DNA from: Goekera deserti
Lineage (GTDB): Bacteria > Actinomycetota > Actinomycetes > Mycobacteriales > Geodermatophilaceae
NCBI RefSeq assembly: GCF_010685995.1
Contig: NZ_JAAGWK010000018.1
Span: 31,149-95,148, forward strand
Direction of reading: 5' to 3'
Length of the DNA stretch: 64,000 nt
How positions within the stretch are numbered: the first letter of the stretch is position 1; every line of letters starts with the position of its first letter. The position numbers and the translations under genes were made by a program. The notes beneath the pieces were generated by a model. That model saw only the letters and a list, made by a program, of their open reading frames with translations, was not told the origin of the DNA and did not search any database. Of this stretch, positions 33,614 through 44,798 are shown one piece after another.

Positions 33614-34053
33614 CGGACGGGATCCTCCCACCCGGCACCTGGCACGGGGCCCCGCCGGGCGCCCGGGTCAGCGCAGCCGCACCGCGACCGGGACGGCGGG
33701 CCGGCGGCGAGCCGGGCGCCACCGCCGGGATGCGCTGCGCGGCGTAGCGGGCCACGGCCCCGCATAACCCTGCTCGTCGGGGTGGCGAGCGCCTCGGACC
33801 AGCGGTCGAGCGGCTCCGGGCAGCACGACTCGACCGACTCGGGGTGCCCGGTCACCATCAGCCGGCGGTACACGTGCCCGAACTGGCCGTCCCGGTTCGC
33901 CGGGAGGCTGCCCCCGTGGGACGCGCCGACCAACTGCTCGCGGGTCTGCCCGTCGACCCGCTCGGCCGCCGCGTCGACGTCGGTGATCGAGCACTGCCGG
34001 TCGGCGGACGTGCCGCCCAGGGGCAGCGCGGCCGGCGGCCGCGCCTCGGCCAC
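33610..34053 (-). CDS. Hypothetical ORF, possibly decayed, coupled to the SpoIIE phosphatase
   Basis: A minus-strand frame from a GTG at 34053 ends in a TGA overlapping the phosphatase ATG (ATGA). Codons from about 34050 to 33780 have strong GC3 bias and a plausible sequence (LPLGGTSADRQCSITDVDA, YRRLMVTGHPESVESC, DRWSEALATPTS). After about 33770 the bias in this frame drops, and it is higher in another frame, so a frameshift or 3' decay is likely. No family is recognised. The 200 bp upstream to hflX holds nothing I can identify. Confidence 0.35.
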   Translation of the reverse strand: MAEARPPAALPLGGTSADRQCSITDVDAAAERVDGQTREQLVGASHGGSLPANRDGQFGHVYRRLMVTGHPESVESCCPEPLDRWSEALATPTSRVMRGRGPLRRAAHPGGGARLAAGPPSRSRCGCADPGARRGPVPGAGWEDPVR

Positions 34054-34252
34054 CCGCCGGCCGTCGTCCGGCCTGCCCGTCGCGGGCGTCGCGGTGTCGC
34101 CGCCCCCCGGGTGGCGCGCGGGGCCCGTGTCGGGACACCCTGACCCTGCTGGGGAGCGTCGGGGGGCACGGGCCGGGCGCCGGGTGCGCGAGCACAGCCA
34201 CCTCGACCCCCGGCGCGCCCGCGCCGCCGGGCCCGGAGCACCAGGAGCACAG

Positions 34253-35443
34253 ATGCCAGGAACGTGGTTGATGGGCGACGTCACCGCCGGCCCCCAGGGT
34301 CCCACCCCGGGGCCGGTCCGGAGCCGCCCGGACGACGACGCGGACCGCCCGCGCGCGGTCCTGCTGCGGCTGCGCGCCGGGGACGAGAGCGGGCTGGACC
34401 CGCTGGACGAGCTGGAGCGCCTGGCCGACACCGACGGGGTCGACGTGGTCGGGCGGCTGGTGCAGACCCGCGCCCACCCCGACCCGGCCACGTACCTCGG
34501 CTCGGGCAAGGTGGGCGAGCTGACCGAGCTGGTGCGCGACCGGGACGCCCAGGTGGTCATCGCCGACGGCGAGCTGACACCCGGCCAGGTGCGCACGCTG
34601 GAGGACAGGGTGGGCGCCCGGGTGGTCGACCGGACGGCGCTGATCCTCGACGTCTTCGCCCAGCACGCGCGCAGCCGCGAGGGCCGGGCCCAGGTCGAGC
34701 TGGCCCAGCTGGCCTACCAGCTGCCCCGGTTGCGCGGCCAGGGCCGGGAGATGTCCCGGGTCGGCGGCGGCCGCTCGGCGGGCGGGGTGGGCACCGGCGT
34801 CCGGGGGGCGGGTGAGATGCGGCTGGAGACCGAGCGGCGCACCCTGCGCCGCCGGATGACCCTGCTGCGCCGGCAGGTGCAGGAGACCGCCCAGCGGCGC
34901 GAGCGCACCCGCACCCGGCGGCGGATCAACCGGGTGCCGTCGGTCGCGCTGACCGGGTACACCAACGCGGGCAAGTCCGCGCTGCTCAACCGGCTCACCG
35001 GGGCCGACGTGCTGGTGCGCGACGCGCTGTTCGCCACGCTCGACCCGGCCGTGCGGCGGGTGCTCGACCCGGGCGGCACCGGCTACACCGTGACCGACAC
35101 GGTCGGGTTCGTCCGGCACCTGCCGCACCAGCTGGTCGACGCGTTCCGCCCCACCCTGGAGGAGGTGGTGCAGGCCGACCTGGTGCTGCACGTGGTCGAC
35201 GCCTCCGCCCCGGACGCCATGGACCAGGTGACGACCGTGCGCGGCGTGCTCTACGAGATCGGCGCCCGCGACAACCCGGAGCTGCTGGCGCTGAACAAGG
35301 TCGACGTCGCCCCGCCGGAGTGGGTCACCGCCCTGCGCTCGGCCTACCCGACGGCGGTGCCGGTCTCCGCCGAGACCGGCGAGGGCATCGACGACCTGCG
35401 GGCCGCCGTCGCCACCGCCCTCGCCCGGCACCCCACCCGCTGA
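34253..35443 (+). CDS. hflX: Ribosome-associated GTPase HflX
   Basis: A 396-aa GTPase. The N-terminal HflX domain (about 60-190) includes DPATYLGSGKVGEL and QVELAQLAYQLPRL; a long coiled coil follows. The G domain starts at about 225 with GYTNAGKSALLNRL, DTVGFVRHLPHQLV and LNKVD. HflX splits stalled or hibernating ribosomes after stress. AGGAG 7 nt before the ATG at 34253 supports this start over the ATG six codons later. The gene ends convergently with the next gene. Confidence 0.95.
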   Translation: MPGTWLMGDVTAGPQGPTPGPVRSRPDDDADRPRAVLLRLRAGDESGLDPLDELERLADTDGVDVVGRLVQTRAHPDPATYLGSGKVGELTELVRDRDAQVVIADGELTPGQVRTLEDRVGARVVDRTALILDVFAQHARSREGRAQVELAQLAYQLPRLRGQGREMSRVGGGRSAGGVGTGVRGAGEMRLETERRTLRRRMTLLRRQVQETAQRRERTRTRRRINRVPSVALTGYTNAGKSALLNRLTGADVLVRDALFATLDPAVRRVLDPGGTGYTVTDTVGFVRHLPHQLVDAFRPTLEEVVQADLVLHVVDASAPDAMDQVTTVRGVLYEIGARDNPELLALNKVDVAPPEWVTALRSAYPTAVPVSAETGEGIDDLRAAVATALARHPTR

Positions 35444-35482
35444 CCGGGCCCCGGCCCGCGGCGGCCGTCCCCCTGGGACGGG

Positions 35483-36199
35483 TCAGCCCGGCAGGTCGGG
35501 GGGCAGGCGGGCGGCGGTGTCCTCCAGCAGGACCCGGCGCTCGACCGGGGGGCGGCGTGGGCACGAGGTGCAGAGCACGTCGCCGGGCACGCGGTAGGCC
35601 AGGCAGCAGGAGGCCCGCCGGGTGAACCGGCGCCGGTCCACGTCGGCGTACCGGGGCGCCGGCAGTCCGAGGGCGGTGGCCAGCGGCCCGGCCAGCGCCG
35701 TGGCACCCGGGACGTCGCCCAGGGCCCGGCCGAGCGCGAGCAGCCGGTTGGCCAGCGAGTCGGTGCTCACCGCCTGCAGCGGCCGCTCGCGCACCCGGCC
35801 GGCCTCGGCGACCACGGCGGTCACCTGCTCCAGGGTGTCCCGCAGGCCGGCGAGCACGTCGCCGGCCGCGGCAGCGGTGGTGGCCGCGACCGGGACGTGC
35901 CCGGCGATGAGGTGCACCTGCGTGTCCGCCAGCCGTGGGGACAGCGGGCGGCCGGTGAGCAGCCCGGCCAGCGTCGGGGTCAGCAGCACCGAGGAGAGCG
36001 AGTACCACCACAGCGTGCCCAGCACCCGCCGGTCACCGGTGCGCTGGCGGCGGGCCCGGTCGTCGAGCACGCTCGCCGTCCAGGCCGGGTCGGCGAGCTG
36101 CGCACCGGGCACGGTCACCCCGGACGGCGGCGCGACCAGCCCGAGCGCGCCGGCCCCGGGCACCCGCGCCGACACGGTGGCCTGCGCGCCGTCGTCCAT
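35483..36199 (-). CDS. FhuF-like (2Fe-2S) protein, putative ferric-siderophore reductase
   Basis: A 238-aa protein whose C-terminal end carries four cysteines in RRASCCLAYRVPGDVLCTSC, the C-C-x10-C-x2-C arrangement of FhuF-type ferric iron reductases. The rest is an Ala-rich helical domain (LWWYSLSSVLLTPTLAGLL). It likely frees iron from siderophores in the cytosol. The GGAGG directly next to the ATG at 36208 is too close, and it fits the ATG at 36199, so I chose the latter. There is no siderophore transport gene beside it. Confidence 0.85.
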   Translation of the reverse strand: MDDGAQATVSARVPGAGALGLVAPPSGVTVPGAQLADPAWTASVLDDRARRQRTGDRRVLGTLWWYSLSSVLLTPTLAGLLTGRPLSPRLADTQVHLIAGHVPVAATTAAAAGDVLAGLRDTLEQVTAVVAEAGRVRERPLQAVSTDSLANRLLALGRALGDVPGATALAGPLATALGLPAPRYADVDRRRFTRRASCCLAYRVPGDVLCTSCPRRPPVERRVLLEDTAARLPPDLPG

Positions 36200-36237
36200 G
36201 CCGTGCATCCTCCCCGGGGCGGGGAGGACGCGACCGG

Positions 36238-37881
36238 TCAGAGGCTGAAGCCGGCCACGGCGCGCTGCAGCTCGACGCCCATCCGGGCGAGCTCGGCCGA
36301 GCCGGCCCGGGCCTGCGCCACCTGCGCGTGGGTCGTCGATGCGTTGCCGGCCAGGCCCGAGACGCCGTCGGCGATGGACCGGGACCCGCTCGCCGCCTCG
36401 GCGACGTTGCGGTTCATCTCGTTGGTGGTGGCGGTCTGCTCCTCCACCGCCGCCGCGATCGAGGCCTGGAAGTCGTTGATCTCACCGATGACCGCGCTGA
36501 TCTCACCGATCGCGGCCACCGCGCGGGTGGTGTCCTGCTGGATGCCCTGGACCCGGCCGGAGATGTCCTCGGTGGCCCGCGCGGTCTCCTGCGCCAGCTC
36601 CTTCACCTCGGTGGCCACCACCGCGAAGCCCTTGCCCATCTCCCCGGCCCGGGCCGCCTCGATGGTGGCGTTCAGCGCCAGCAGGTTCGTCTGCTCCGCG
36701 ATCGCGGTGATCACCTTGATGACCGTGGCGATCTGCTCGGAGGACTCGCCCAGCGCACCGACCGTGTCCGTCGTCGTCCGGGCCACGTCCACCGCGCGGC
36801 GGGCCACGTCGGCGGCCTGCGTGGCGTTCGTCGCGATCTCGCGGATCGCGCCCTCCATCTCGTTGGACCCGGCCGAGACGGTGTCGATGCTCATCGCCAC
36901 CTCGCCGGCGGCCGTCTGGATGGACTCCGCCTGCCGCGCCGCCTGGGCGGCGTTCTCGCTGACCGCCTCGGCGGTGGCCTCCGCGACCGCCGACGCCTCG
37001 GCCAGGCCGGACGCGGAGTCCCGGACCAGCCGCAGAACGCCCCCGAGCTGGTCCAGCGTGGTGTTGAGGGAGTGGCCGGCCGCGGTCAGCTCGTCGTCAC
37101 CGGTGACGACGACGCGCGCGGTGAGGTCGCCGGCGGCGGCCCGACCCAGGACGTCGCGCATCGACTGCACCGGGCGGGTCACGCTGCGCGCCGCCAGCAG
37201 CGACAGCAGGGCCGCCACCAGCAGGCCGATCGCCACCACGACGATCAGCACCGTGCGGGCGCTCTCGTAGGCGCGGGTCGCCTCCGCGGCGATCTCCGTC
37301 GTGCGCTCGGCCTGGGCCGCGGTGGCCTCCTCCAGCAGCGCGGTGGTGGCCGCCTCGGCGGCGTTGAACGCGGGCAGCTGCTGGCCGGCGCTGACCAGGT
37401 CACCGGTGGCGACGGCGGTCACGATCGCCGTCTGCTTGGCCAGGAAGTCCGCCACCGCGACCTCGTACTCGGCGAACCGGTCGGCCGCCTCGCCCTCCAG
37501 GCCGATCCGGTTGACCTCGGCGGCGAGCTCCTCCATCCGGGCCACGGAGTCCACGGCCGTCTGCTTGGCCGCGGCGTTGAACTCCGCGCTGGTGCCGGGC
37601 AGCAGGGCGCGCGTCGAGCCGACGATCCCGCGGTACCAGTTGGTCTGGATGCTGCGCACCAGGTCCATCGGCACCGCGCCCTCGGCGTAGACGTTCTGCG
37701 CCTGCCGGTCCAGCTCGCTCATCCGCATGACGCCGACCGCTCCGGCGACCAGGGTGGTGACCCCGACCAGGGCGATGGCCACCAGCAGCCGCAGGCGTAG
37801 CGGCCAGCTGGTGGGCAGCAGCCGTGACGGGGAGCGCCCCGTCGTGCCGCGGGAGCCTGCTGCGTCGAGATGCGTCGTCAT
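36238..37881 (-). CDS. Methyl-accepting chemotaxis protein
   Basis: A 547-aa chemoreceptor. TM1 lies near residues 30-55 ([19 protein letters not shown]), followed by a helical periplasmic-type 4HB sensor to about 205. TM2 is [19 protein letters not shown], then come a HAMP segment and the signalling domain with the hairpin tip [21 protein letters not shown]. An ATG at 37881 with AGGA 5 nt upstream is preferred over one at 37893. No che genes are nearby, so the rest of the pathway is elsewhere. Chemotaxis in this lineage usually serves motile, budding cells. Confidence 0.92.
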   Translation of the reverse strand: MTTHLDAAGSRGTTGRSPSRLLPTSWPLRLRLLVAIALVGVTTLVAGAVGVMRMSELDRQAQNVYAEGAVPMDLVRSIQTNWYRGIVGSTRALLPGTSAEFNAAAKQTAVDSVARMEELAAEVNRIGLEGEAADRFAEYEVAVADFLAKQTAIVTAVATGDLVSAGQQLPAFNAAEAATTALLEEATAAQAERTTEIAAEATRAYESARTVLIVVVAIGLLVAALLSLLAARSVTRPVQSMRDVLGRAAAGDLTARVVVTGDDELTAAGHSLNTTLDQLGGVLRLVRDSASGLAEASAVAEATAEAVSENAAQAARQAESIQTAAGEVAMSIDTVSAGSNEMEGAIREIATNATQAADVARRAVDVARTTTDTVGALGESSEQIATVIKVITAIAEQTNLLALNATIEAARAGEMGKGFAVVATEVKELAQETARATEDISGRVQGIQQDTTRAVAAIGEISAVIGEINDFQASIAAAVEEQTATTNEMNRNVAEAASGSRSIADGVSGLAGNASTTHAQVAQARAGSAELARMGVELQRAVAGFSL

Positions 37882-38101
37882 CGTCCTGCCCATCGGTCGT
37901 GTGCCCGCCGTACGGCGGCGCGTGCCTTCTTGATCGGCAGATGCGAGTCGGAATCGCGCCGAAGCACGCTGCCGGCCGCCGTGGAGCAGGACCGCACAGG
38001 TCCGCTCGACGAGAGGAGGATCACCCCGCACCACTACGTTGGGGTCTCCGGGTTCAGCGCTGAGCCCGCGGCCGGCGGCCGTCGACGCAGAGGGAGGACG
38101 C

Positions 38102-40072
<1,971 letters not shown>

Positions 40073-40076
40073 GCGT

Positions 40077-40112
40077 GGGGGGCTCCGGCACCGTCACCCG
40101 TCGGAGCCCCCC
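40077..40112 (+). terminator. acs terminator hairpin
   Basis: GGGGGGCTCCG (40077-40087) and CGGAGCCCCCC (40102-40112) form a perfect 11-bp stem with a 14-nt loop, starting 4 bp after the acs stop. There is no U tract, as is common in GC-rich actinobacteria. Confidence 0.75.
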
Positions 40113-40270
40113 GGTCCGCCCAGCGCGAGCCGATCCCACCCCGATGGGGCACGATCACGGGGACGACACGCCCGATGTCACCCCGGCAGCGCCTCCGCGC
40201 CCGGGCCGGCACGGGCAGCACGGCCCGGGCCCCCGAGGGCCCCGGGACGCACAGAGGAGGAGAGCCACCC

Positions 40271-40774
40271 GTGGCCCACAGCGCATCCACCAGCCCGGTG
40301 TCCGGGCAGCCGGTCGGCGGGCACGAGCCCTCCATCGGCGCACTGGCCCAGAGCGCGATGGCCGACGTCTCGACGCTGATCCGCAGCGAGATCGAGCTGG
40401 CCAAGACCGAGGTCGCCAGCTCGGCGAAGAAGGCGGCCATCGGCGGGGCCGCCTTCGCCGCCGCCGGCGTGATCGTGGCCTTCTCGTTCTTCTTCCTGGT
40501 CATCGCGGTGGCCGAGTTCCTCACCTGGCTGGGGCTGGAGCGCTGGATCTCCTACCTGGTCGTGTGGGTGGGCCTGCTGCTGATCGCCGGCATCATCGCG
40601 CTGGTGGGCCGCCGGTTCCTCAAGAAGATCGAGAAGCCCGAACGCACCATCGAGACGCTCAAGGACCTGCCGGAGCTGGCCCGCCGCGAGGCCCCCGGCC
40701 GCCGCGAGCACGACCTGCCCACCGTCTCCGACGGGCACGTGGTGAAGGCCGACCCGCACGCACGTCTGCGCTGA
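40271..40774 (+). CDS. Actinobacterial Holin-X family membrane protein
   Basis: A 167-aa protein. After a disordered N-terminus there is an amphipathic helix (MADVSTLIRSEIELAKTEVASSAKK) and two transmembrane segments (FAAAGVIVAFSFFFLVIAVAEF and SYLVVWVGLLLIAGIIALVG). This is the PF07332 pattern, which is named after holins although chromosomal copies are not phage genes. The function is unknown, perhaps in envelope homeostasis. The GTG follows GAGGAGGAG. The gene corresponds in order to Rv3669. Confidence 0.85.
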   Translation: MAHSASTSPVSGQPVGGHEPSIGALAQSAMADVSTLIRSEIELAKTEVASSAKKAAIGGAAFAAAGVIVAFSFFFLVIAVAEFLTWLGLERWISYLVVWVGLLLIAGIIALVGRRFLKKIEKPERTIETLKDLPELARREAPGRREHDLPTVSDGHVVKADPHARLR

Positions 40775-40778
40775 GTCC

Positions 40779-41705
40779 GTGACCGTCCACCCGGACGGCC
40801 CCCCCGACGCCACGAGCGTCCTGCTCCCCGGACCGTGGTCGCACGTCGACGTGTCGGCGCACGGCGTCCGGCTGCACGCCGCCGAGGCGGGCGAGGGGCC
40901 GCTGGTCCTGCTGCTGCACGGCTTCCCGGAGTTCTGGTGGGCCTGGCGCCACCAGCTGGTCGGCCTCGCCGAGGCCGGCTTCCGGGTGGTCGCACCGGAC
41001 CTGCGGGGCTACGGCGCCAGCGACAAGCCGCCGCGTGGCTACGACCTGCCCACCCTGTCGGCCGACGCCGCCGCGCTGGTGCGCGCGCTGGGCGAGCAGG
41101 ACGCGGTGGTGGTCGGGCACGGCTGGGGCGGGCTGCTGGGCTGGACGATGGCCGCCCTGCACCCCCGGTCGGTGCGCCGGCTGGTGGTGCTGTCCACGCC
41201 CCACCCGCGCCGGATGCGCGCCGGGCTGGCCGATCCGCGGCAGCGGCACGCGTGGCGGCACATGCTCGGGTTCCAGGTGCCCCGGCTGCCCGAGCGCCGG
41301 CTGACCCGCGCCGACGACGACCCGGTGGCCGAGTTGATGCGCCGCTGGTCGGGCCCGGACTGGACCCGGACGGCGGACTTCGCCGAGGCCGTCGGCCGCT
41401 ACCGGGACGCCGCCCGCATCCCGCAGGCCGCGTACGGGGCGATGGAGTACTACCGCTGGGCCGGCCGTTCCCAGCTGCGCCCCGACGGGTTGCGCTACGC
41501 CCGCCGGATGGCCGTGCCGATCACCGCGCCCACCCTGCAGCTGCACGGCGCGCTGGACACCTGCACGCTCCCGGTCACCGCGCGCGGCTCCGGCCGCTAC
41601 GTGGCCGGTGACTACGAGTGGCGCGAGCTGCCCGACGTAGGCCACTTCCCGCACGAGGAGTCGCCCGCCACGGTCACCGCCGCCGTCACCGCCTGGGCCG
41701 GCTGA
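40779..41705 (+). CDS. Epoxide-hydrolase-like alpha/beta hydrolase lacking the canonical nucleophile
   Basis: A 308-aa protein with the oxyanion motif LLHGFPEFWWAW, PDLRGYGASDKP, a nucleophile elbow that reads VVGHGWGGLLGW, a late Asp in HGALDTCTLPV and His in LPDVGHFPHEE. Epoxide hydrolases have Asp and other hydrolases Ser at the middle position of the elbow (GHDWGG). Here it is Gly (codon GGC, one transition from GAC). The protein is otherwise intact, so it may have lost catalysis or use a different mechanism. It starts 4 bp after the Holin-X gene and occupies the ephE position of M. tuberculosis. Confidence 0.85.
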   Translation: MTVHPDGPPDATSVLLPGPWSHVDVSAHGVRLHAAEAGEGPLVLLLHGFPEFWWAWRHQLVGLAEAGFRVVAPDLRGYGASDKPPRGYDLPTLSADAAALVRALGEQDAVVVGHGWGGLLGWTMAALHPRSVRRLVVLSTPHPRRMRAGLADPRQRHAWRHMLGFQVPRLPERRLTRADDDPVAELMRRWSGPDWTRTADFAEAVGRYRDAARIPQAAYGAMEYYRWAGRSQLRPDGLRYARRMAVPITAPTLQLHGALDTCTLPVTARGSGRYVAGDYEWRELPDVGHFPHEESPATVTAAVTAWAG

Positions 41706-41727
41706 CCCCCGCGCAAGGCACCACGAT

Positions 41728-41767
41728 CGACACGAACCCCTCGCCACGATGGCCATCGTGGCGGAGG
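41728..41767. repeat. Repeat family A, copy 3, between convergent genes
   Basis: The left arm CGACACGAACCCCTCGCCACG starts at 41728, with the central GATGGCCATC palindrome and a right arm truncated after GTGGCGGAGG. It fills the gap between the hydrolase stop and the marP stop. Confidence 0.85.
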
Positions 41768-41771
41768 TCCC

Positions 41772-42953
41772 TCATTCGCAGGCGCCGGTGTCCACCCGCT
41801 GGGTGGCGGTGGCACCGGCCGCGACCGCGTCGGCGACCTCGGCGTCGGTGAGCGCGTAGCCGGTGTTCTCGTCGTCGATCGCGGAGGCGAAGACGACGCC
41901 GAGCACGCTGCCGTCGGTGGCCAGCAGCGGCCCCCCGGAGTTGCCGGCGCGCACCTGGCCGTAGAGGGCGTACACGTCGCGCACGACGGTGGCCTCGGAG
42001 CGGAAGTCCGGCCCGCTGATCTCCCCGCGGTCACGCACCCGCGCCGAGCCGACGTACAGCCCGCCCCCGCCGGGGTAGCCCATGATGATCGCGTCCGCGC
42101 CGACGTCGGTGGGCTGCGGGGTGAAGGTGAGCGGCACCTGCGGCAGCCCGCGCACCGCCAGGACGGCCACGTCGGTCTCCTCGTCCACGTACACCGGGAC
42201 GGCGTCGTAGCGCTTGCCCTCCGCGGTCACCGTCGGGTCGGTGACGCCGGCCAGCACGTGCGCGTTGGTCATGACCCGCTCGGGGGCGAAGACGAAACCC
42301 GAGCCGTCGATCTGGCGCGAGCAGGAGGTGGCGATCCCGCTGATCTGCACCACCGATCCCTGCACCCGGCCGACCACCGGACTGCTGGTGAGCGTCTGGT
42401 CCGGCGCCGGCACGTCGCGCACCTGGGTCGGGGTGAGCGGGTCGAGCACATCGGGCAGCCCACGCCGGTTGATCGCCTCCCGCAGCGAGTCGTACAGCGA
42501 GCGCACCGGCGGGGGCACGGTGCGGTCGACGGCCTGGACCAGGCTGGACTGGCGGACGGAGCTGGCCACCGCCGGGTAGGCGGAGGTGGCCAGCGGGGTG
42601 GCCACCATCCACGCGACCAGCAGCACGGCCACCGCGGAGAGCACGGCACCGGCCACCGAGTCGACCAGCTCGGCCGGCTCCCAGGTGATCCGCTGGCGCA
42701 CCGCCCGGCCGACCACCCCGGCCAGCAGCTGCCCGAGCAGCGCCCCGGCGAGCACCACCACCAGGGCGACGAAGACCCGGGCCAGCGCGGTGTCGGCCAA
42801 CCGGGCGGCCACCGGCCCGGACAGCTGGGCGCCGAGCACCGCGCCGCCGAAGAACCCGACGAAGGAGGCGGCCGAGCGGACCAGGCCCTGCCGGAAGCCG
42901 GACAGGGCGAACAGCAGCGCCAGCGCGATCAGCGCGACGTCGACGAGGGACAC
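41772..42953 (-). CDS. marP: MarP-type membrane serine protease (CvpA + trypsin-like)
   Basis: A 393-aa protein. Residues 1-150 have four hydrophobic helices of the CvpA/colicin V family (VDVALIALALLFALSG, ARVFVALVVVLAGALLGQLL and others). Residues about 185-393 are an extracytoplasmic chymotrypsin-like protease with His in TNAHVLAG, Asp in ETDVAVLAV and Ser in GNSGGPLL. The pair of Cys near TSCSRQ and the C-terminus may form a disulfide. MarP in mycobacteria protects against acid and oxidative stress by processing peptidoglycan hydrolases. GTG start is at 42953. Confidence 0.92.
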   Translation of the reverse strand: MSLVDVALIALALLFALSGFRQGLVRSAASFVGFFGGAVLGAQLSGPVAARLADTALARVFVALVVVLAGALLGQLLAGVVGRAVRQRITWEPAELVDSVAGAVLSAVAVLLVAWMVATPLATSAYPAVASSVRQSSLVQAVDRTVPPPVRSLYDSLREAINRRGLPDVLDPLTPTQVRDVPAPDQTLTSSPVVGRVQGSVVQISGIATSCSRQIDGSGFVFAPERVMTNAHVLAGVTDPTVTAEGKRYDAVPVYVDEETDVAVLAVRGLPQVPLTFTPQPTDVGADAIIMGYPGGGGLYVGSARVRDRGEISGPDFRSEATVVRDVYALYGQVRAGNSGGPLLATDGSVLGVVFASAIDDENTGYALTDAEVADAVAAGATATQRVDTGACE

Positions 42954-42955
42954 GC

Positions 42956-43414
42956 CTAGCCGCTGACGGTCATGGTGCCGACCTGCCCGAGCGCGACGTG
43001 GAAGCTGCACTCGAAGGGGTAGTCGCCCGGGGTCTGCACGGTGAACGTGATGGTCTTGCTCTCACCCGGGCCCAGCACGGGGATCTCCTCGGTGATGTCC
43101 GCCGGCCCGGCCCCGGCCGTGAACAGGAAGTTGTGCGTGTACTGGTCGGCGGTGTTGTCGACGGTGAGCCGCACCTCCCCCGGCGCCACGGTGAAGGTGG
43201 CCGGCGAGAAGCGGTAGTCGTCCCCGGTGGTCAGCGTGATCTCCTGCACGCCGTCGGCGGCCACGCTGACCGTGCCGGGGGCGGCCGAGCTCGTGGCGTC
43301 CGCGTCGCCGCCGTCGGACCCGCCGCAGCCGGTCAGGACCGAGACGGCGAGCGCCAGCCCGGCGAGCAGGCCGGCCGTCCTCCGGGCGCGCGGGCCCCGC
43401 GCTGCTGTGCTCAT
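42956..43414 (-). CDS. Cupredoxin-domain lipoprotein
   Basis: A 152-aa exported protein. The signal peptide ends in a lipobox LTGC at about residue 31, so it should be membrane-anchored outside the cell. After a low-complexity linker the cupredoxin fold follows, with likely copper ligands His in QYTHNF and Cys/His in FECSFH. The axial position after the His appears to be Gln instead of Met. It may carry electrons or bind copper at the surface. The ATG overlaps the NUDIX stop, and it lies within the marP block although M. tuberculosis has no counterpart that I recall. Confidence 0.85.
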   Translation of the reverse strand: MSTAARGPRARRTAGLLAGLALAVSVLTGCGGSDGGDADATSSAAPGTVSVAADGVQEITLTTGDDYRFSPATFTVAPGEVRLTVDNTADQYTHNFLFTAGAGPADITEEIPVLGPGESKTITFTVQTPGDYPFECSFHVALGQVGTMTVSG

Positions 43415-44211
43415 CGTCGGTCGACCGTACGCGCCGGGCCCGGCTCCACGGGGCGGAACACTCCGCTGCCCCCGCGGTTCCCGTCCGCCTCGACCACGGC
43501 CGGCGCCTCGCGGTCGGCGGGGCCGACCGCCTCCGGTGGCACGTCCAGCGGCCGCACGTCGCGCTCGTCCCACGGCCGGGTCAGCCCGCAGGCCTCCAGG
43601 ACGGCGTCCAGCACCCCGGCGGTGAAGCCCCAGACCACCATGTCGGCGACACCGAACGCCGGCCCGACGTAGCCCGAGGGGTGCCGCACCCGGAACCGGT
43701 TGGCCGGGTCGACCAGGTCGGCGAGGGGCACGCGGGCGACCCGGGCCACCTCGCGCGGGTCGCCCACCGTGACCTCGCGCGGGTCGTCCCACCAGCCGAC
43801 GACCGGCACCACCATGTTGTCCGAGGGGCCGAGGAACAGCTCGGGCAGCGTGGCCAGCACCCGCACCGACGCCGGCTCGACGCCGGCCTCCTCGTGCGCC
43901 TCCCGCAGCGCCGTGGCCACCGGGTAGTCCTCACCCTCGTCGTGCCCGCCGCCGGGGAAGGCCGGCTGGCCGGCGTGCCGGCGCAGCAGCGCCGCCTTCT
44001 CGATGAGCAGCACGTCCGGCCCGGCCGGGCCCTGCCCGAAGAGGATGAGCACCGCCGAGCGGCGGGCGGACCCGGTGGCGTCGCCCCGGCGGTGCCGCAG
44101 CGGCAGCGACCCGGCCGAGGCCACCAGGCGCTGCAGGTACGCCGGCAGGCCGGTCAGGTCGACCGGGCCGCCGTCCGGACCGGTCACCGGCCCGGCCTCC
44201 GGTCCGGTCAC
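43411..44211 (-). CDS. NUDIX hydrolase, CoA pyrophosphatase-like
   Basis: A 266-aa protein. The Nudix box is GGGHDEGEDYPVATALREAH followed by EEAG, with the catalytic Glu residues in place. Upstream of the box the motif LIEKAALLRRHAGQPAFPGGG fits the CoA-specific UPF0035 group (PROSITE L-L-T-x-R-(SA)-x3-R). It would cleave CoA or its oxidised forms to 3',5'-ADP and phosphopantetheine. The GTG overlaps the TlpA-like stop (GTGA) and the stop overlaps the cupredoxin gene. The C-terminal 45 residues are unstructured. Confidence 0.88.
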   Translation of the reverse strand: MTGPEAGPVTGPDGGPVDLTGLPAYLQRLVASAGSLPLRHRRGDATGSARRSAVLILFGQGPAGPDVLLIEKAALLRRHAGQPAFPGGGHDEGEDYPVATALREAHEEAGVEPASVRVLATLPELFLGPSDNMVVPVVGWWDDPREVTVGDPREVARVARVPLADLVDPANRFRVRHPSGYVGPAFGVADMVVWGFTAGVLDAVLEACGLTRPWDERDVRPLDVPPEAVGPADREAPAVVEADGNRGGSGVFRPVEPGPARTVDRR

Positions 44212-44798
44212 AGCTGCACGCCGAGGTGGGTGGCGACCAGCTGACGGAGCTCGTCGACCGAGGTGATGGGCTTGATCTGGGTGTGGGCCACCGATCCGTC
44301 GGCCCGGACGAGGTAGGTGACGGGCAGGGCCCGCTTCCCCAGCTCGGCGGCGAGGTCGCCCTGCGCGTCGAAGGCACTCGGGAAGGTGACCCCGGCATCC
44401 GCCGCGAAGGACGTCGCCTGCGCGCGACCGTCCGTGCTCACCACGCCGAGCACGTTCAGCCGGTCACCGCCCAGGTCGGCCACGCCCTGCATCAGCGGGA
44501 GCTCCTCCCGGCACGGCCCGCACCAGCTCGCCCAGATGTTCACCACCGTCGGCACCCCCGGCGCACGGCCGAAGTCGACCGAGCCACCACCCAGGCAGTC
44601 GAAGGCCAGCGCGGGCAGCACCTGGGGCCCGGTGGCCGCCTCGTCCGGCTGCCCCGGGCAGGCCAGCGTGGTGTTCTCGACCTCCGCGGTCGGGGCGGAC
44701 AGCCGGCCGTCCGGCTCGGCGTCGGAGGACGACGTGCAGCCGGCGAGCAGGGCGAGGGCGACCGGCAGGGCCAGCGCAGCCGCGCGACGGGGGCTCAC
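44208..44798 (-). CDS. TlpA-like thioredoxin-fold lipoprotein
   Basis: A 196-aa protein with a signal peptide and lipobox LLAGC, then a thioredoxin fold with the redox motif [13 protein letters not shown] and the cis-Pro segment [12 protein letters not shown]. It should reduce disulfides outside the membrane, for example for cytochrome c maturation or envelope proteins. The GTG overlaps the nth stop. The order nth-tlpA-NUDIX-marP is conserved in M. tuberculosis (Rv3674c-Rv3671c). Confidence 0.9.
   Translation of the reverse strand: MSPRRAAALALPVALALLAGCTSSSDAEPDGRLSAPTAEVENTTLACPGQPDEAATGPQVLPALAFDCLGGGSVDFGRAPGVPTVVNIWASWCGPCREELPLMQGVADLGGDRLNVLGVVSTDGRAQATSFAADAGVTFPSAFDAQGDLAAELGKRALPVTYLVRADGSVAHTQIKPITSVDELRQLVATHLGVQL

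Noticed and set aside
40271..40774. Prophage holin
   Set aside because: The Holin-X domain is a chromosomal actinobacterial family, it lies in a conserved housekeeping block and no phage genes are near.
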